Made by a program: the position numbers and the translations under genes. DNA of 36,571 nt from an uncultured Acetobacteraceae bacterium (GTDB taxonomy: Bacteria; Pseudomonadota; Alphaproteobacteria; Acetobacterales; Acetobacteraceae): positions 1 through 36,571 of the forward strand of contig CADCTL010000255.1 in NCBI GenBank assembly GCA_902805625.1, read 5' to 3'. Below, piece after piece: positions 7,070-15,262 of this stretch; position 1 is the first letter of the stretch, and every line of letters starts with the position of its first letter. The notes below the pieces were generated by a model. It did no database searches and was not told the origin of the DNA. It was given only the letters and a program-made list of their open reading frames with translations.

Positions 7070-7813
7070 TTGGACCTCCTCACCGGCGTCGTCGCGCTTG
7101 GCGCCGCCGCCGGCGGCTTCGTGCAGGGCCTCTCCGGCTTCGCCTTCGGCCTCGTGGCCATGGCCGTCTGGGCGTGGTGGCTGGACCCGGTGTTGGCCGG
7201 CCCGCTGGTGGTGTTCGGCTCGCTCGTCGGCCAGCTCCTTTCCATCCGCTCCATCCGGCGCGGCTTCGACGCGCGCCGCGTCCTGCCCTTCGTCTTGGGC
7301 GGCGTCGCCGGCGTGCCGCTCGGCGTTTGGCTGCTGCGGCACATCGACCCGTTGCTCTTCAAGCTCGCCGTGGGAGTCCTGCTGGTGGTCTGGTGCCCGG
7401 CCATGCTGTTCGCGCGCGGCCTCCCCCGCGTCGCCCGGGGCGGCCGCCCGGCCGACGCCGGCGCCGGATGGCTCGGCGGCGTCATGGGCGGCCTGGGCGG
7501 GCTGACCGGCCCCGCGCCGATACTCTGGGCCACGTTGCGGGGCTGGGACCGCGACGCGCAGCGGGCCGTGTTCCAGGTGTTCAACCTCGCCATGCACGGC
7601 CTGACGATGGCCGCCTATCTTGCGACCGGCACGATCTCCGGCGAGGCCGCGCGGCTCTTCCTCGTGGTCGCGCCGGCCATGCTGGTGCCCACGCTGATCG
7701 GCGCCCGGCTCTACCGCCGCTTCAGCGACGCGGCGTTCCGGAGCCTCGTCCTATGGCTGCTGGCCGCGTCGGGCGCGGTTTTGATCGCCACAACGCTCCC
7801 GAGGCTCCTCTAG
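7070..7813 (+). CDS. TSUP (TauE/SafE) family membrane permease
   Basis: 247 residues, nearly all hydrophobic, with about eight predicted membrane segments and the duplicated TSUP signature: an N-terminal GFVQGLSGFAFGLVAM and an internal repeat LGGVMGGLGGLTGPAPIL. TSUP proteins move sulfite, sulfoacetate, sulfolactate or other small organic anions, or export sulfite. Which one applies cannot be told here. The start is taken as TTG at 7070, preceded only by a weak AAGGG; no better in-frame start precedes the first membrane segment. It lies 25 bases after the YbdK-like gene and 81 bases before the solute-binding protein gene, all on the same strand, so it may be the permease for a product or by-product of the following catabolic operon. 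Confidence 0.87.
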   Translation: MDLLTGVVALGAAAGGFVQGLSGFAFGLVAMAVWAWWLDPVLAGPLVVFGSLVGQLLSIRSIRRGFDARRVLPFVLGGVAGVPLGVWLLRHIDPLLFKLAVGVLLVVWCPAMLFARGLPRVARGGRPADAGAGWLGGVMGGLGGLTGPAPILWATLRGWDRDAQRAVFQVFNLAMHGLTMAAYLATGTISGEAARLFLVVAPAMLVPTLIGARLYRRFSDAAFRSLVLWLLAASGAVLIATTLPRLL

Positions 7814-7894
7814 CCGGTTCGCAACCCTGGACTCGCCGGGACTCGTTCCGTAGCGTCAGCGACAAGAACGAATGCCCTGGGAGGGGCGCCACCG

Positions 7895-9229
7895 ATGGAG
7901 CCGATCAGCCGCCGCCGTGCCGTGGCGGGCGCGCTCGGGGCCGGGATGCTCGCCGCGGCGCCGCACCGCGCCCGCGCCGCCATCCCCATGGCGGACGTGC
8001 CGCCGCCGAAGTTCGCCGTGGAGCGCGGCGCCAGGCTGCGCGTGCTGCGCCCCGCGAAGTACATCGACCCGGACGAAGCGATCTTCAACGCGAACAGCCG
8101 CAAGTTCGCCGAGGAAACCGGCGTCGAGGTGCGGATCGACTACGTGAACTGGCCCGACATGCCGGTGCAGGTCGCGGTGGCGGCCAACACGGGGCAGGGG
8201 CCGGACGTCATCGTGGGCTTCGGCGCCGACCCGCACCTCTACGCCGACAAGCTGATCGAGCTGACGGACCTCGCGGACTACCTCGGCGCTAAGTACGGCG
8301 GCTGGCACGAGCTGGCGCAGACCTACGGCCGGCGCTGGGGGTCGCGCGCTTGGCTCGGCCTGCCGATGGGCGGCACCACGAGCCCGGTGGTGTACCGCGC
8401 GTCCTGGGTGAAGGAAGCGGGCTTCGACGGCATTCCGAACGACCTCGACGCCTTTCTGCGCCTGTGCCAAGGCCTGAAGCGCATCGGCCACCCCTGCGGC
8501 TTCGCGCTCAGCCACGCACCGGGCGACGCGCCGGCCTACGCGAACTGGCTGCTCTGGTCGCACGGGGTTTCGCAGGTGGACGAGGGTGGCAAGGTTTCGC
8601 TGGACAGGCCGGAAACCTTGCGCGCCCTCGACTACGCGCGCGCGCTGCAGGAGACGATGATCCCCGGCACGATGGCCTGGAACGGCGCGAGCAACAACCG
8701 CGCCTTCGTGGCGGGCGAGGTCGGGCTGACGCAGAACGGCGTCTCCATCTACTACTCGCTCAAGACCGCGTCCGACGCCGCGCAGAACGCGCTTGCCGCC
8801 GACACGGAACACGCCGAGATGCCCTACGGCGCCGCGACCAAGGCGCCGGAGACAGCGCTCACCCTCAACGCCATGGTGCCGCGCTACAGCCGCTTCCCGA
8901 ACGCGGCGAAGGAGTACCTGCGGTACATGATGGAGGCGCCGCAGTACGACGCGTGGCTGACCGGCTGCCTCGGCTACTGGTCGCAGCCGTTGAAGGCCTA
9001 CGCCGCCAGCGCGGTCTGGGCGTCCGACCCCAAGCTGAAGGTCTACAGCGCGGCGATGGATACGCCCTTCTACGACGGCTACAAGGGCCCGATCACCCCG
9101 GCGACGGGCGCGGTGGCGGAGAACTGGGTGGTGGTGGACATGTTCGCCCGCGTCGTCACCGGCGCCGCCCGCCCGGCGGATTCCGTGCGCGAAGCGGTGC
9201 GGGCCGCGCAGCGCCACTACCGGACCTGA
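7895..9229 (+). CDS. ABC-type extracellular solute-binding protein, family 1 (orphan)
   Basis: 444 residues. The N-terminus MEPISRRRAVAGALGAGMLA has a Tat-like twin-arginine motif (SRRRAV) and an Ala-rich cleavage region (HRARAA), so the protein is exported to the periplasm, perhaps already folded. The mature part follows the family-1 plan of sugar-type binding proteins: FNANSRKFAEETGVEVRIDY, then GQGPDVIVGF, and later WLGLPMGGTTSPVVYR and FVAGEVGLTQNG. A GGGAGGGG Shine-Dalgarno lies just upstream. No ABC permease or ATPase gene accompanies it. It opens the tightly packed operon of two dioxygenases, a P450 and a deacetylase, and probably captures the substrate these enzymes attack, which is unknown. 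Confidence 0.87.
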   Translation: MEPISRRRAVAGALGAGMLAAAPHRARAAIPMADVPPPKFAVERGARLRVLRPAKYIDPDEAIFNANSRKFAEETGVEVRIDYVNWPDMPVQVAVAANTGQGPDVIVGFGADPHLYADKLIELTDLADYLGAKYGGWHELAQTYGRRWGSRAWLGLPMGGTTSPVVYRASWVKEAGFDGIPNDLDAFLRLCQGLKRIGHPCGFALSHAPGDAPAYANWLLWSHGVSQVDEGGKVSLDRPETLRALDYARALQETMIPGTMAWNGASNNRAFVAGEVGLTQNGVSIYYSLKTASDAAQNALAADTEHAEMPYGAATKAPETALTLNAMVPRYSRFPNAAKEYLRYMMEAPQYDAWLTGCLGYWSQPLKAYAASAVWASDPKLKVYSAAMDTPFYDGYKGPITPATGAVAENWVVVDMFARVVTGAARPADSVREAVRAAQRHYRT

Positions 9230-9244
9230 GCGGAGGACCACGCG

Positions 9245-10126
9245 ATGCTGACCGAAGCGCAGAAGAGCGAATACGAGCGGGTCGGCGCCATCGTCGTCCC
9301 GGACGTGCTGAGCCCGGAGGAGGTCGCCGAACTGCGGAGCGCCACCGACGGCTTCGTCGAGCGGGCGCGCGGCCTGACGACGCACGACGCGATCTACGAC
9401 CTGGAGGACAGCCACTCGGCGGCGGAACCGCGCGTGCGGCGCATCAAGTCGCCCCACCTGCACCACCCGGCCTACGAGCGGCTGGTGCGGCACCCGCGGA
9501 TCGTGGCCGTGCTGCAAGACCTCTGGGGCCCGGACATCCGCTTCGACACCGCGAAGCTCAACATGAAGTCGGCCGGCTTCGGGGCGGCGGTGGAGTGGCA
9601 CCAGGACTGGGCCTTCTACCCGCACACCAACGACGACTTGGCCGCCGTCGGCGTGATGATGGACGACATGGAGGAGGAGAACGGCCCGCTGCTGGTCATC
9701 CCCGGCTCGCACCGCGGCCCGGTGTTCGACCACCACGCGGAGGGCCGGTTCTGCGGCGCGATGGACCCTTCGCGGCGGGATGTGGACTACGCTTCGGCCG
9801 TGCCGCTGACCGGCAAAGCCGGCTCCATCACCGTCCACCACGTCCGCGCCGTCCACGGCTCGGCGCCCAACACCTCCGCGAAGGAGCGGCGCCTGCTGCT
9901 GTTCCAGTTCCGCGCCGCCGACGCCTGGCCGCTGCTCGGCTTCCCGGACGGGCTGGAGAAGTACGACGAGCTGATGGTGGCCGGCACGTCGAGCATCGAG
10001 CCGCGGCTGGCGGCCGTGCCTGTGCGGCTGCCCCTGCCGCCGGCGGACGCGCAAGGATCGATCTACGAGAACCAGAAGGGCCTGAAGAACAAGTTCTTCG
10101 ACGCGCCCGCGAAGGCGGCGGAGTAG
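9245..10126 (+). CDS. Phytanoyl-CoA dioxygenase (PhyH) family Fe(II)/2-oxoglutarate oxygenase
   Basis: 293 residues, cytoplasmic. The iron-binding facial triad is visible: H119 and D121 in EWHQDWAFYP and the distal histidine at about 204 in AVHGSAPN. The arginine pair shortly after it (KERR) probably anchors 2-oxoglutarate. The segment NGPLLVIPGSHRGP is typical of PhyH proteins that hydroxylate small molecules, the group that includes ectoine hydroxylase and fosfomycin/syringomycin-type enzymes. Its true substrate is unknown. The start ATG at 9245 follows the solute-binding protein gene by 15 bases with GGAGG upstream (9232-9236), and the P450 gene follows by 16 bases, so it is co-transcribed. 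All metal ligands are present, so it should be active. Confidence 0.9.
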   Translation: MLTEAQKSEYERVGAIVVPDVLSPEEVAELRSATDGFVERARGLTTHDAIYDLEDSHSAAEPRVRRIKSPHLHHPAYERLVRHPRIVAVLQDLWGPDIRFDTAKLNMKSAGFGAAVEWHQDWAFYPHTNDDLAAVGVMMDDMEEENGPLLVIPGSHRGPVFDHHAEGRFCGAMDPSRRDVDYASAVPLTGKAGSITVHHVRAVHGSAPNTSAKERRLLLFQFRAADAWPLLGFPDGLEKYDELMVAGTSSIEPRLAAVPVRLPLPPADAQGSIYENQKGLKNKFFDAPAKAAE

Positions 10127-10142
10127 GGGCGGGAGGCCGTTG

Positions 10143-11357
10143 GTGGACGCCTTGGCGGAGGATTTCGACCTTTCCCGCTTGCCGCGCTCCTTCTACGAGG
10201 ACCCGTTCCCGACCTACCGGGCGCTCCGCGAGCACGCCCCGGTCAAGCGGATGCCGGACGGCTCGCTGTTCTTGACGCGCTGGGCGGACCTCGACCGAAT
10301 CTACCGCGACACGCGCAACTTCTCCTCCGACAAGACGGAGGAGTTCCGCCCGAAATACGGCGACGGCACGCCGCTCTACGAGCACCACACCACCAGCCTG
10401 GTGTTCAACGACCCGCCGCTCCACACCCGCGTCCGGCGGCTGATCGCGGGGGCGCTGATGCCGCGCGCGCTGGCGGCGATGGAGCCCGGCCTCGTGGCGC
10501 TGGTGGACCGCTTGCTGGACGCGATGGCCGAGCGCGGCGGCGAGGCCGACCTGATCGAGCACTACGCCGCCGCCATCCCCATCGAGGTCATCGGCAACCT
10601 GCTCGCCGTGCCGCACGAGGAGCGCGAGCCGCTGCGCGGCTGGTCGCTCGCCATCCTCGGCGCCCTGGAGCCGGCGGTGACGCCCGAGGCCGCGGCGCGC
10701 GGCAACGCGGCGGTGGAGGAGTTCCTGACCTATCTGAGGACCCTCGTCGCCTGCCGCCGCGCCGCGCCCGGCGACCCGAACGCCGACGTGCTGACGCGCC
10801 TCATCATCGGCGAAGCGGACGGCGAGCGCCTGACCGAGCGCGAGCTGCTGCACAACTGCATTTTCCTGCTCAACGCCGGCCACGAGACCACGACCAACCT
10901 CATCGGCAACGGGCTGGAGGCGTTGCTGCGCTTCCCGGAGGAGCGAGCGCGGCTGGTCGCCGACCCCGGCCTGATCGGCACGGCGGTGGAGGAGTTCCTG
11001 CGCTTCGAGTCCTCCAACCAACTCGGCAACCGCCGCGCGGCGGCCGACACGGAGATCGGCGGCGTGACCGTTCCTGCCGGAACCCTCATCACCCTCTGCA
11101 TCGGCGCCGCCAACCGCGACCCGGAGCGCTTTGCCGACCCGGAGCGGCTGGATGTCGGCCGGCAGCCGAACCGGCACCTCGCCTTCGCCGGCGGCGCCCA
11201 CATGTGCGCGGGGATGAACCTCGCCCGGATGGAAGGGCGCATCGCCATCGGCCGCTTCCTCGCCCGCTTCCCCGGCTACCGGCTTGCGTCAGCCCCGGTG
11301 CGCGGCGGGCGGGCCCGGTTCCGGGGCTTCCTGTCGCTCCCGGTGCGGCTGGCGTGA
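10143..11357 (+). CDS. Cytochrome P450, bacterial class I type
   Basis: About 404 residues with all P450 hallmarks: the I-helix oxygen-activation motif NAGHETTTN, the ExxR motif in EEFLRFES, NRDPERFADPERLDV, and the heme loop FAGGAHMCAGMNLAR with the thiolate cysteine near residue 355. No membrane anchor is present, so it is soluble and needs external ferredoxin and reductase partners; neither is encoded nearby (FdxA at 23.6 kb is not obviously linked). GTG at 10143 is preferred because GGGAGG ends 6 bases before it; TTG at 10140 is also in frame. Co-transcribed with the PhyH dioxygenase (16 bases) and a Bug protein gene (22 bases). Resembles the CYP10x-type catabolic P450s that oxidise small terpenoid or aromatic compounds, but the substrate cannot be assigned. 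Confidence 0.93.
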   Translation: MDALAEDFDLSRLPRSFYEDPFPTYRALREHAPVKRMPDGSLFLTRWADLDRIYRDTRNFSSDKTEEFRPKYGDGTPLYEHHTTSLVFNDPPLHTRVRRLIAGALMPRALAAMEPGLVALVDRLLDAMAERGGEADLIEHYAAAIPIEVIGNLLAVPHEEREPLRGWSLAILGALEPAVTPEAAARGNAAVEEFLTYLRTLVACRRAAPGDPNADVLTRLIIGEADGERLTERELLHNCIFLLNAGHETTTNLIGNGLEALLRFPEERARLVADPGLIGTAVEEFLRFESSNQLGNRRAAADTEIGGVTVPAGTLITLCIGAANRDPERFADPERLDVGRQPNRHLAFAGGAHMCAGMNLARMEGRIAIGRFLARFPGYRLASAPVRGGRARFRGFLSLPVRLA

Positions 11358-11379
11358 TGGCGATAAGGCGAGGAGACGC

Positions 11380-12363
11380 ATGAGGAAGCACACCCTGCAT
11401 CGGCGCGCGGTCTTCGCCGCGGCGGCCTCCACGCTGGCCGCTCCGCGCGCCGCGCGCGCCGCTTGGCCCGAGCGGCCGGTGCGCTGGATCGTCGGCTACC
11501 CCGCGGGCGGCGGCACGGACGTGCTGGCGCGCCTGCTCGGCGCGGCCATGTCGGCGCGGCTCGGCGTGCCGGTGGTGGTCGAGAACCGGCCGGGCGCCGC
11601 CACCAACCTCGGCGCGGAAGCGGCGGCGAACGCGGCGCCGGACGGCTACACCGTGTTCACGGCGGGCAACGAGACGCTCGTGTTCAACCCCGCGCTCTAC
11701 AAGCGGCTGCCCTTTGACGCCGACAACGGGCTGCGGCCGCTCGGCCTGATGGCGCGCTTCCACCTGGTGCTGTGCGCCAAGCCGAACGGCGGCGCGGCGG
11801 ACGCCGCCGGCTTCCTCGAACGGGCGCGGGCGCGCGCCGGCGCGGTGGACTACGGCTCCCCCGGCATCGGCAGCCCGCACCACCTGGCGACGGAGCGGCT
11901 GGCGCGCGATCTGGGCCTCAAGCTGAACCACGTGCCCTACCGCGGCATGGCGCCGGTGATGAACGACTTGGTCGCCGGCACGGTGGAAACGGCGGTGCTG
12001 GACATGGCCGCGGGCGCCGAGGTGATCCGCTCCGGCCGCGTGCGCCCGCTCGTGCTGCTCTCCCCCGCGCGCCTCCCGGCCATCCCCGACGTGCCCACGG
12101 CCGCCGAGGCGTTCGGGCTGGCCGGCTTCGAGGCCTACGCCTGGCAGGGGCTGACCGCCCCGGCGCGCACGCCCGACGACATGTGCGCGCGGCTCACCGC
12201 CGAGTTGGCCGCTGCGCTCGCAGACCCGGCCGTGCAGGGGCGGATGCGCGAGATCGGCCTCGATCCGCTGTCCGGCGGGCCGGAAGAGCACCGCCGCATG
12301 ATCGCGTCGGAGCGGGCGATCTACTGGCCGCTGATCCGGCAACTGGGGATAGCGCTGGACTGA
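11380..12363 (+). CDS. Bug/TctC-family tripartite tricarboxylate-type solute-binding protein (orphan)
   Basis: 327 residues. The start is ATG at 11380, with AGGAG 5-9 bases upstream; the frame is open further left but only inside the P450 gene. A signal peptide with a basic start and Ala-rich core ends near AARAAW. The mature protein has the standard Bug layout: WPERPVRWIVGYPAGGGTD with the substrate-carboxylate loop, VVVENRPGAATNLGAEAAA, APDGYT, LPFDAD, and the second-domain segment LNHVPYRGMAPVMNDLVAG. Bug proteins bind carboxylated metabolites in the periplasm. The TctA/TctB membrane subunits are not encoded here, as is usual for the expanded Bug sets of this bacterial group. It lies in the oxygenase operon. 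Confidence 0.92.
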   Translation: MRKHTLHRRAVFAAAASTLAAPRAARAAWPERPVRWIVGYPAGGGTDVLARLLGAAMSARLGVPVVVENRPGAATNLGAEAAANAAPDGYTVFTAGNETLVFNPALYKRLPFDADNGLRPLGLMARFHLVLCAKPNGGAADAAGFLERARARAGAVDYGSPGIGSPHHLATERLARDLGLKLNHVPYRGMAPVMNDLVAGTVETAVLDMAAGAEVIRSGRVRPLVLLSPARLPAIPDVPTAAEAFGLAGFEAYAWQGLTAPARTPDDMCARLTAELAAALADPAVQGRMREIGLDPLSGGPEEHRRMIASERAIYWPLIRQLGIALD

Positions 12364-12428
12364 CATCCGATCGGGATTGCGCGCCGCGGAGAAGGCGTGG
12401 AAGCTTCCGCCGGGGAGGACCAACCGCC

Positions 12429-13430
12429 ATGCTGAACGACGTGGCCGTGACCGGCGCCAGCGCTTGGCGCGGCGCCGACCTCGCCGGGACGGAGGGCTGG
12501 TCGCACCGCCTCGCCGCGGCGGAGGTGGAGGAGTTGGCCGCGGCGCTGCGCGGCGTCCGCTCGCGCGGCCTCGCCACCACCGCCATCACCCGCGCCGACT
12601 TCCCGCTGCCGGTGCTGGCCCCGCGCCTCCGAGTCCTGGTGGAGCAGGCGCGCACCGGGCTCGGCCTCTTCCTGCTGACCGGCCTGCCGCCCTACCGTTT
12701 CGACGAGGACGACCGGGAAGCGGTGTTCTGGGGCATCGGCACGCACCTCGGCCGCCCCGTGTCGCAGAACTCGCACGGCGAGCTGCTCGGCCGGGTGATG
12801 GACCAAGGGCGCACCTACGGCAGCGCCAACACCCGCGGCTACCAGACCCGCGCGCGCCTCGATTTCCACACCGACCGCTGCGACTTGGTGGGCCTGCTCT
12901 GCCAGCGCCGCGCGAAGGAGGGCGGGCTGTCCAGCGTGGTGAGCACGACGGCGGTCCACAACGAGATCCTCCGCACCCGCCCGGACCTGCTGCCCATCCT
13001 CTTCCGCGGCTTCCACTACTCGGAGCGCGAGGCGGCGGACAGCGCCGAAGGGGTGTCCGCGCGCCCCATCCCGGTGTTCAGCCGGCAGGGCGACGTCCTC
13101 TCCTGCCGCTTCATCCGCAACCCGATCGAGACCGGCGCCAAGCGGCGCGGCGTGCCGCTGACCGGCCCCGAGGCGGAGGCGCTGGAGCTGATGTCGGCGC
13201 TCTGCGCGCGCGAGGACATGCGCCTCGACATGATGCTGGAGCCGGGCGACATGCAGTTTTGCAACAACTACACCACCGCCCACGCCCGCACCGAATTCGA
13301 GGACTGGCCGGAGCCGGAGCCGGAGCGGCGACGGCTGATGCTGCGCCTGTGGTTGTCCTTCGACGAGCGCCGGCCTTTGGCACCCGACTTCGGGGAGCAC
13401 GACGGCATCCCCGCTAGGATGCACGCGTGA
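12429..13430 (+). CDS. TauD/TfdA-fold Fe(II)/2-oxoglutarate-dependent dioxygenase
   Basis: 333 residues. The start ATG at 12429 has GGGGAGGA upstream (12413-12420). The iron triad is visible: H147 and D149 in LDFHTDRCD and the distal histidine at about 285 in NNYTTAHARTEF, with the arginine cluster ERRRLMLRLWLS carrying the 2-oxoglutarate anchor. The form 'xxNNYxxxHxRxxF' is typical of the TauD-fold group related to gamma-butyrobetaine hydroxylase and clavaminate synthase-like proteins; the substrate is unknown. It is the second 2-oxoglutarate oxygenase in this operon and unrelated in sequence to the PhyH enzyme, suggesting two successive oxidations of one compound. The stop overlaps the next Bug gene start by four bases. 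Confidence 0.9.
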   Translation: MLNDVAVTGASAWRGADLAGTEGWSHRLAAAEVEELAAALRGVRSRGLATTAITRADFPLPVLAPRLRVLVEQARTGLGLFLLTGLPPYRFDEDDREAVFWGIGTHLGRPVSQNSHGELLGRVMDQGRTYGSANTRGYQTRARLDFHTDRCDLVGLLCQRRAKEGGLSSVVSTTAVHNEILRTRPDLLPILFRGFHYSEREAADSAEGVSARPIPVFSRQGDVLSCRFIRNPIETGAKRRGVPLTGPEAEALELMSALCAREDMRLDMMLEPGDMQFCNNYTTAHARTEFEDWPEPEPERRRLMLRLWLSFDERRPLAPDFGEHDGIPARMHA

Positions 13431-14389
13431 CGACGCCGCGCCGCGCGCTCCTGGCGCTCGCCGCGGCGGCCGCGCCGCTGCCCGCCACCGCGCAGGAGCA
13501 CTACCCGTCGCGCCCGGTCCGCATCGTCGCCCCCTTCGCGCCCGGCGGCTCCAGCGACCTCACCGCGCGCTTCATCGCCGGCCACATGGAGGCGCGCACC
13601 GGCCAGCCCGTGGTGGTGGACAACCGCGCCGGCGCCAACGGCATCATCGGCACGGTGGCGGTGAAACAATCGGCGCCGGACGGCTACACGCTGCTGCTCG
13701 CCACCACCACGACCATGTCGGCGAACCCGGCGCTGGTGCGGAACCTGCCCTACGATCCGACGAAGGATTTCACGGTCGTCGGCTTCTACGCGTCCAGCGG
13801 CGCCTACCTGCTGGTGCGGCCGGACGCGCCGTGGCGCGACGTGCCGGCGTTGGTGGCCGACGCCAAGGCGCGGCCGGGCGAGCTGTTCTTCGGCCACTTC
13901 AACGCCTCGTCCCGCGTGCCGGGCGAGGTGTTCAACACCATGGCCGGCATCCGCATCCAAGGCGTGCCCTACCGCGCCATCGGCGCCGCCTTTTCCGACC
14001 TGCTGGCGGGCCGGCTGCACGTGATCTTCGTGGACACCGTCGCTGGCGACGCTTGGGTGCGCGACAACCGGCTGCGCGCCCTGGCCATCACCCGCGAACG
14101 CCGCTGGGACCGTTGGCCGGACCTGCCGGCGATGAGCGAGACCTACCCGGAATTCGGCATGAGCGGCTTCCTCGGCATGGCCGCGCCGGCCGGCACGCCG
14201 CGCGTGGTGTGCGGGCGCCTGAACGCCCTCTGCAACGAGGCGATGACGACGGAGCCGGCCAAGGGCAAGATGACCGAGATGGGCTTCAACCCGGAGCCGC
14301 TCGGCCTGGAGCGCATCGCCGAGTTGGTGGAGGTGGAGCGGGAGAAATGGGCCCGCTACGTCCGCTTGGCGGGGATCGAGCCGGAGTAG
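13427..14389 (+). CDS. Bug/TctC-family solute-binding protein (orphan)
   Basis: 320 residues. It starts with GTG at 13427 inside a GTGA overlap with the upstream dioxygenase stop, so translation is coupled. The signal peptide MTTPRRALLALAAAAAPLPA ends at TAQ. Bug signature segments follow: YPSRPVRIVAPFAPGGSSD, VVVDNRAGANGIIG, APDGYTLLLA, LPYDPTKDF, IQGVPYRAIGAAFSDLLAGR. It differs clearly from the Bug protein two genes upstream, so the operon carries two distinct Bug receptors rather than a recent duplicate. A periplasmic carboxylate-binding role follows from the family; the ligand is unknown and no TctA/TctB is nearby. Confidence 0.92.
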   Translation: MTTPRRALLALAAAAAPLPATAQEHYPSRPVRIVAPFAPGGSSDLTARFIAGHMEARTGQPVVVDNRAGANGIIGTVAVKQSAPDGYTLLLATTTTMSANPALVRNLPYDPTKDFTVVGFYASSGAYLLVRPDAPWRDVPALVADAKARPGELFFGHFNASSRVPGEVFNTMAGIRIQGVPYRAIGAAFSDLLAGRLHVIFVDTVAGDAWVRDNRLRALAITRERRWDRWPDLPAMSETYPEFGMSGFLGMAAPAGTPRVVCGRLNALCNEAMTTEPAKGKMTEMGFNPEPLGLERIAELVEVEREKWARYVRLAGIEPE

Positions 14390-14414
14390 CCGCGCGGGCC
14401 CGAGGAGACGGCGC

Positions 14415-15248
14415 ATGAGCGACATCCACGTGGACTGGCCGGGCGGCGCGCGCGTCGCCGTGATGCTGACCTTCGACTTCGACGCCGAGACGCTCTGGCT
14501 CTCGCGCGACCCGGACAACGCGCGCCGGCCCGGGGTCCTCAGCCAAGGCACCTACGGCGCCAAGGTCGGCGTGCCCAAGATCCTGGAGGCGCTGCGGGAG
14601 GAGGCGGTGAAGGCCACCTTCTTCGTCCCCGGCTGGACGGCGGAGAACCACACCGCCCGCTGCGAAGCCATCCTCCGCGGCGGGCACGAGGTGGCGCACC
14701 ACAGCTACTCCCACCGCTGGATCGACCCGGACTTCCCCGGCCAGGAGCGGGAGGAGATGGAGCGCGGCCTGGACGCGCTCAAGCGCGTGCTGGGCGTGGT
14801 GCCGCGGGGCTACCGCTCGCCCGCCGGCGAGAGCAGCGGCAACATGGTGCGCCTCCTGCACGAGCACGGCTTCCTGTACGACAGCTCGCTCCTCGACGAC
14901 GTGGTGCCCTACCGCTTGGCGCTGCCCGGCGGCGGCGAAGGGCCTGTGGAGCTGCCCTGGCACTGGAGCACGGACGACGCGCCGCACGCGCTGTTCTCCA
15001 TCAAGAACCCCCGCCCGATCTTCCCCAACGGCCACCTGCGCGAGATCTTCCAGGACGAGTTCCGCGAGATCCACCGCTGGGGCGGCCTCTACAACCTGGT
15101 GATGCACCCGCAGGTGTCCGGCCGGCCGAGCCGGGTGGCGCTGCTGCGCGAGATGATTGGCTGGATGCGCCGCTTCCCAGGCGTGTGGTTCGCCACCGGC
15201 ACGGAGGTCGCCGAGGCGTGGGTCGCGGCGCACGAGCGGGCGTCGTGA
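14415..15248 (+). CDS. NodB-fold polysaccharide deacetylase/imidase-like hydrolase
   Basis: 277 residues, no signal peptide, so probably cytoplasmic. NodB motifs are present: TFDFDAET (catalytic and metal aspartates, near residue 20), the metal histidines in AHHSYSHRW (near residue 97), RSPAGESS, and a late histidine in LVMHPQVSGR. The segment ATFFVPGWTAENH and the lack of secretion resemble the PgdA/PuuE branch, which includes cyclic imidases and allantoinase-like enzymes, more than secreted chitin or peptidoglycan deacetylases. Its place between genes for oxygenases and binding proteins, 25 bases after a Bug gene, fits cleavage of an amide or imide in a catabolic pathway. That is inference; the fold is secure. 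Confidence 0.9.
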   Translation: MSDIHVDWPGGARVAVMLTFDFDAETLWLSRDPDNARRPGVLSQGTYGAKVGVPKILEALREEAVKATFFVPGWTAENHTARCEAILRGGHEVAHHSYSHRWIDPDFPGQEREEMERGLDALKRVLGVVPRGYRSPAGESSGNMVRLLHEHGFLYDSSLLDDVVPYRLALPGGGEGPVELPWHWSTDDAPHALFSIKNPRPIFPNGHLREIFQDEFREIHRWGGLYNLVMHPQVSGRPSRVALLREMIGWMRRFPGVWFATGTEVAEAWVAAHERAS

Positions 15249-15262
15249 GGGGATGGGCGGAC

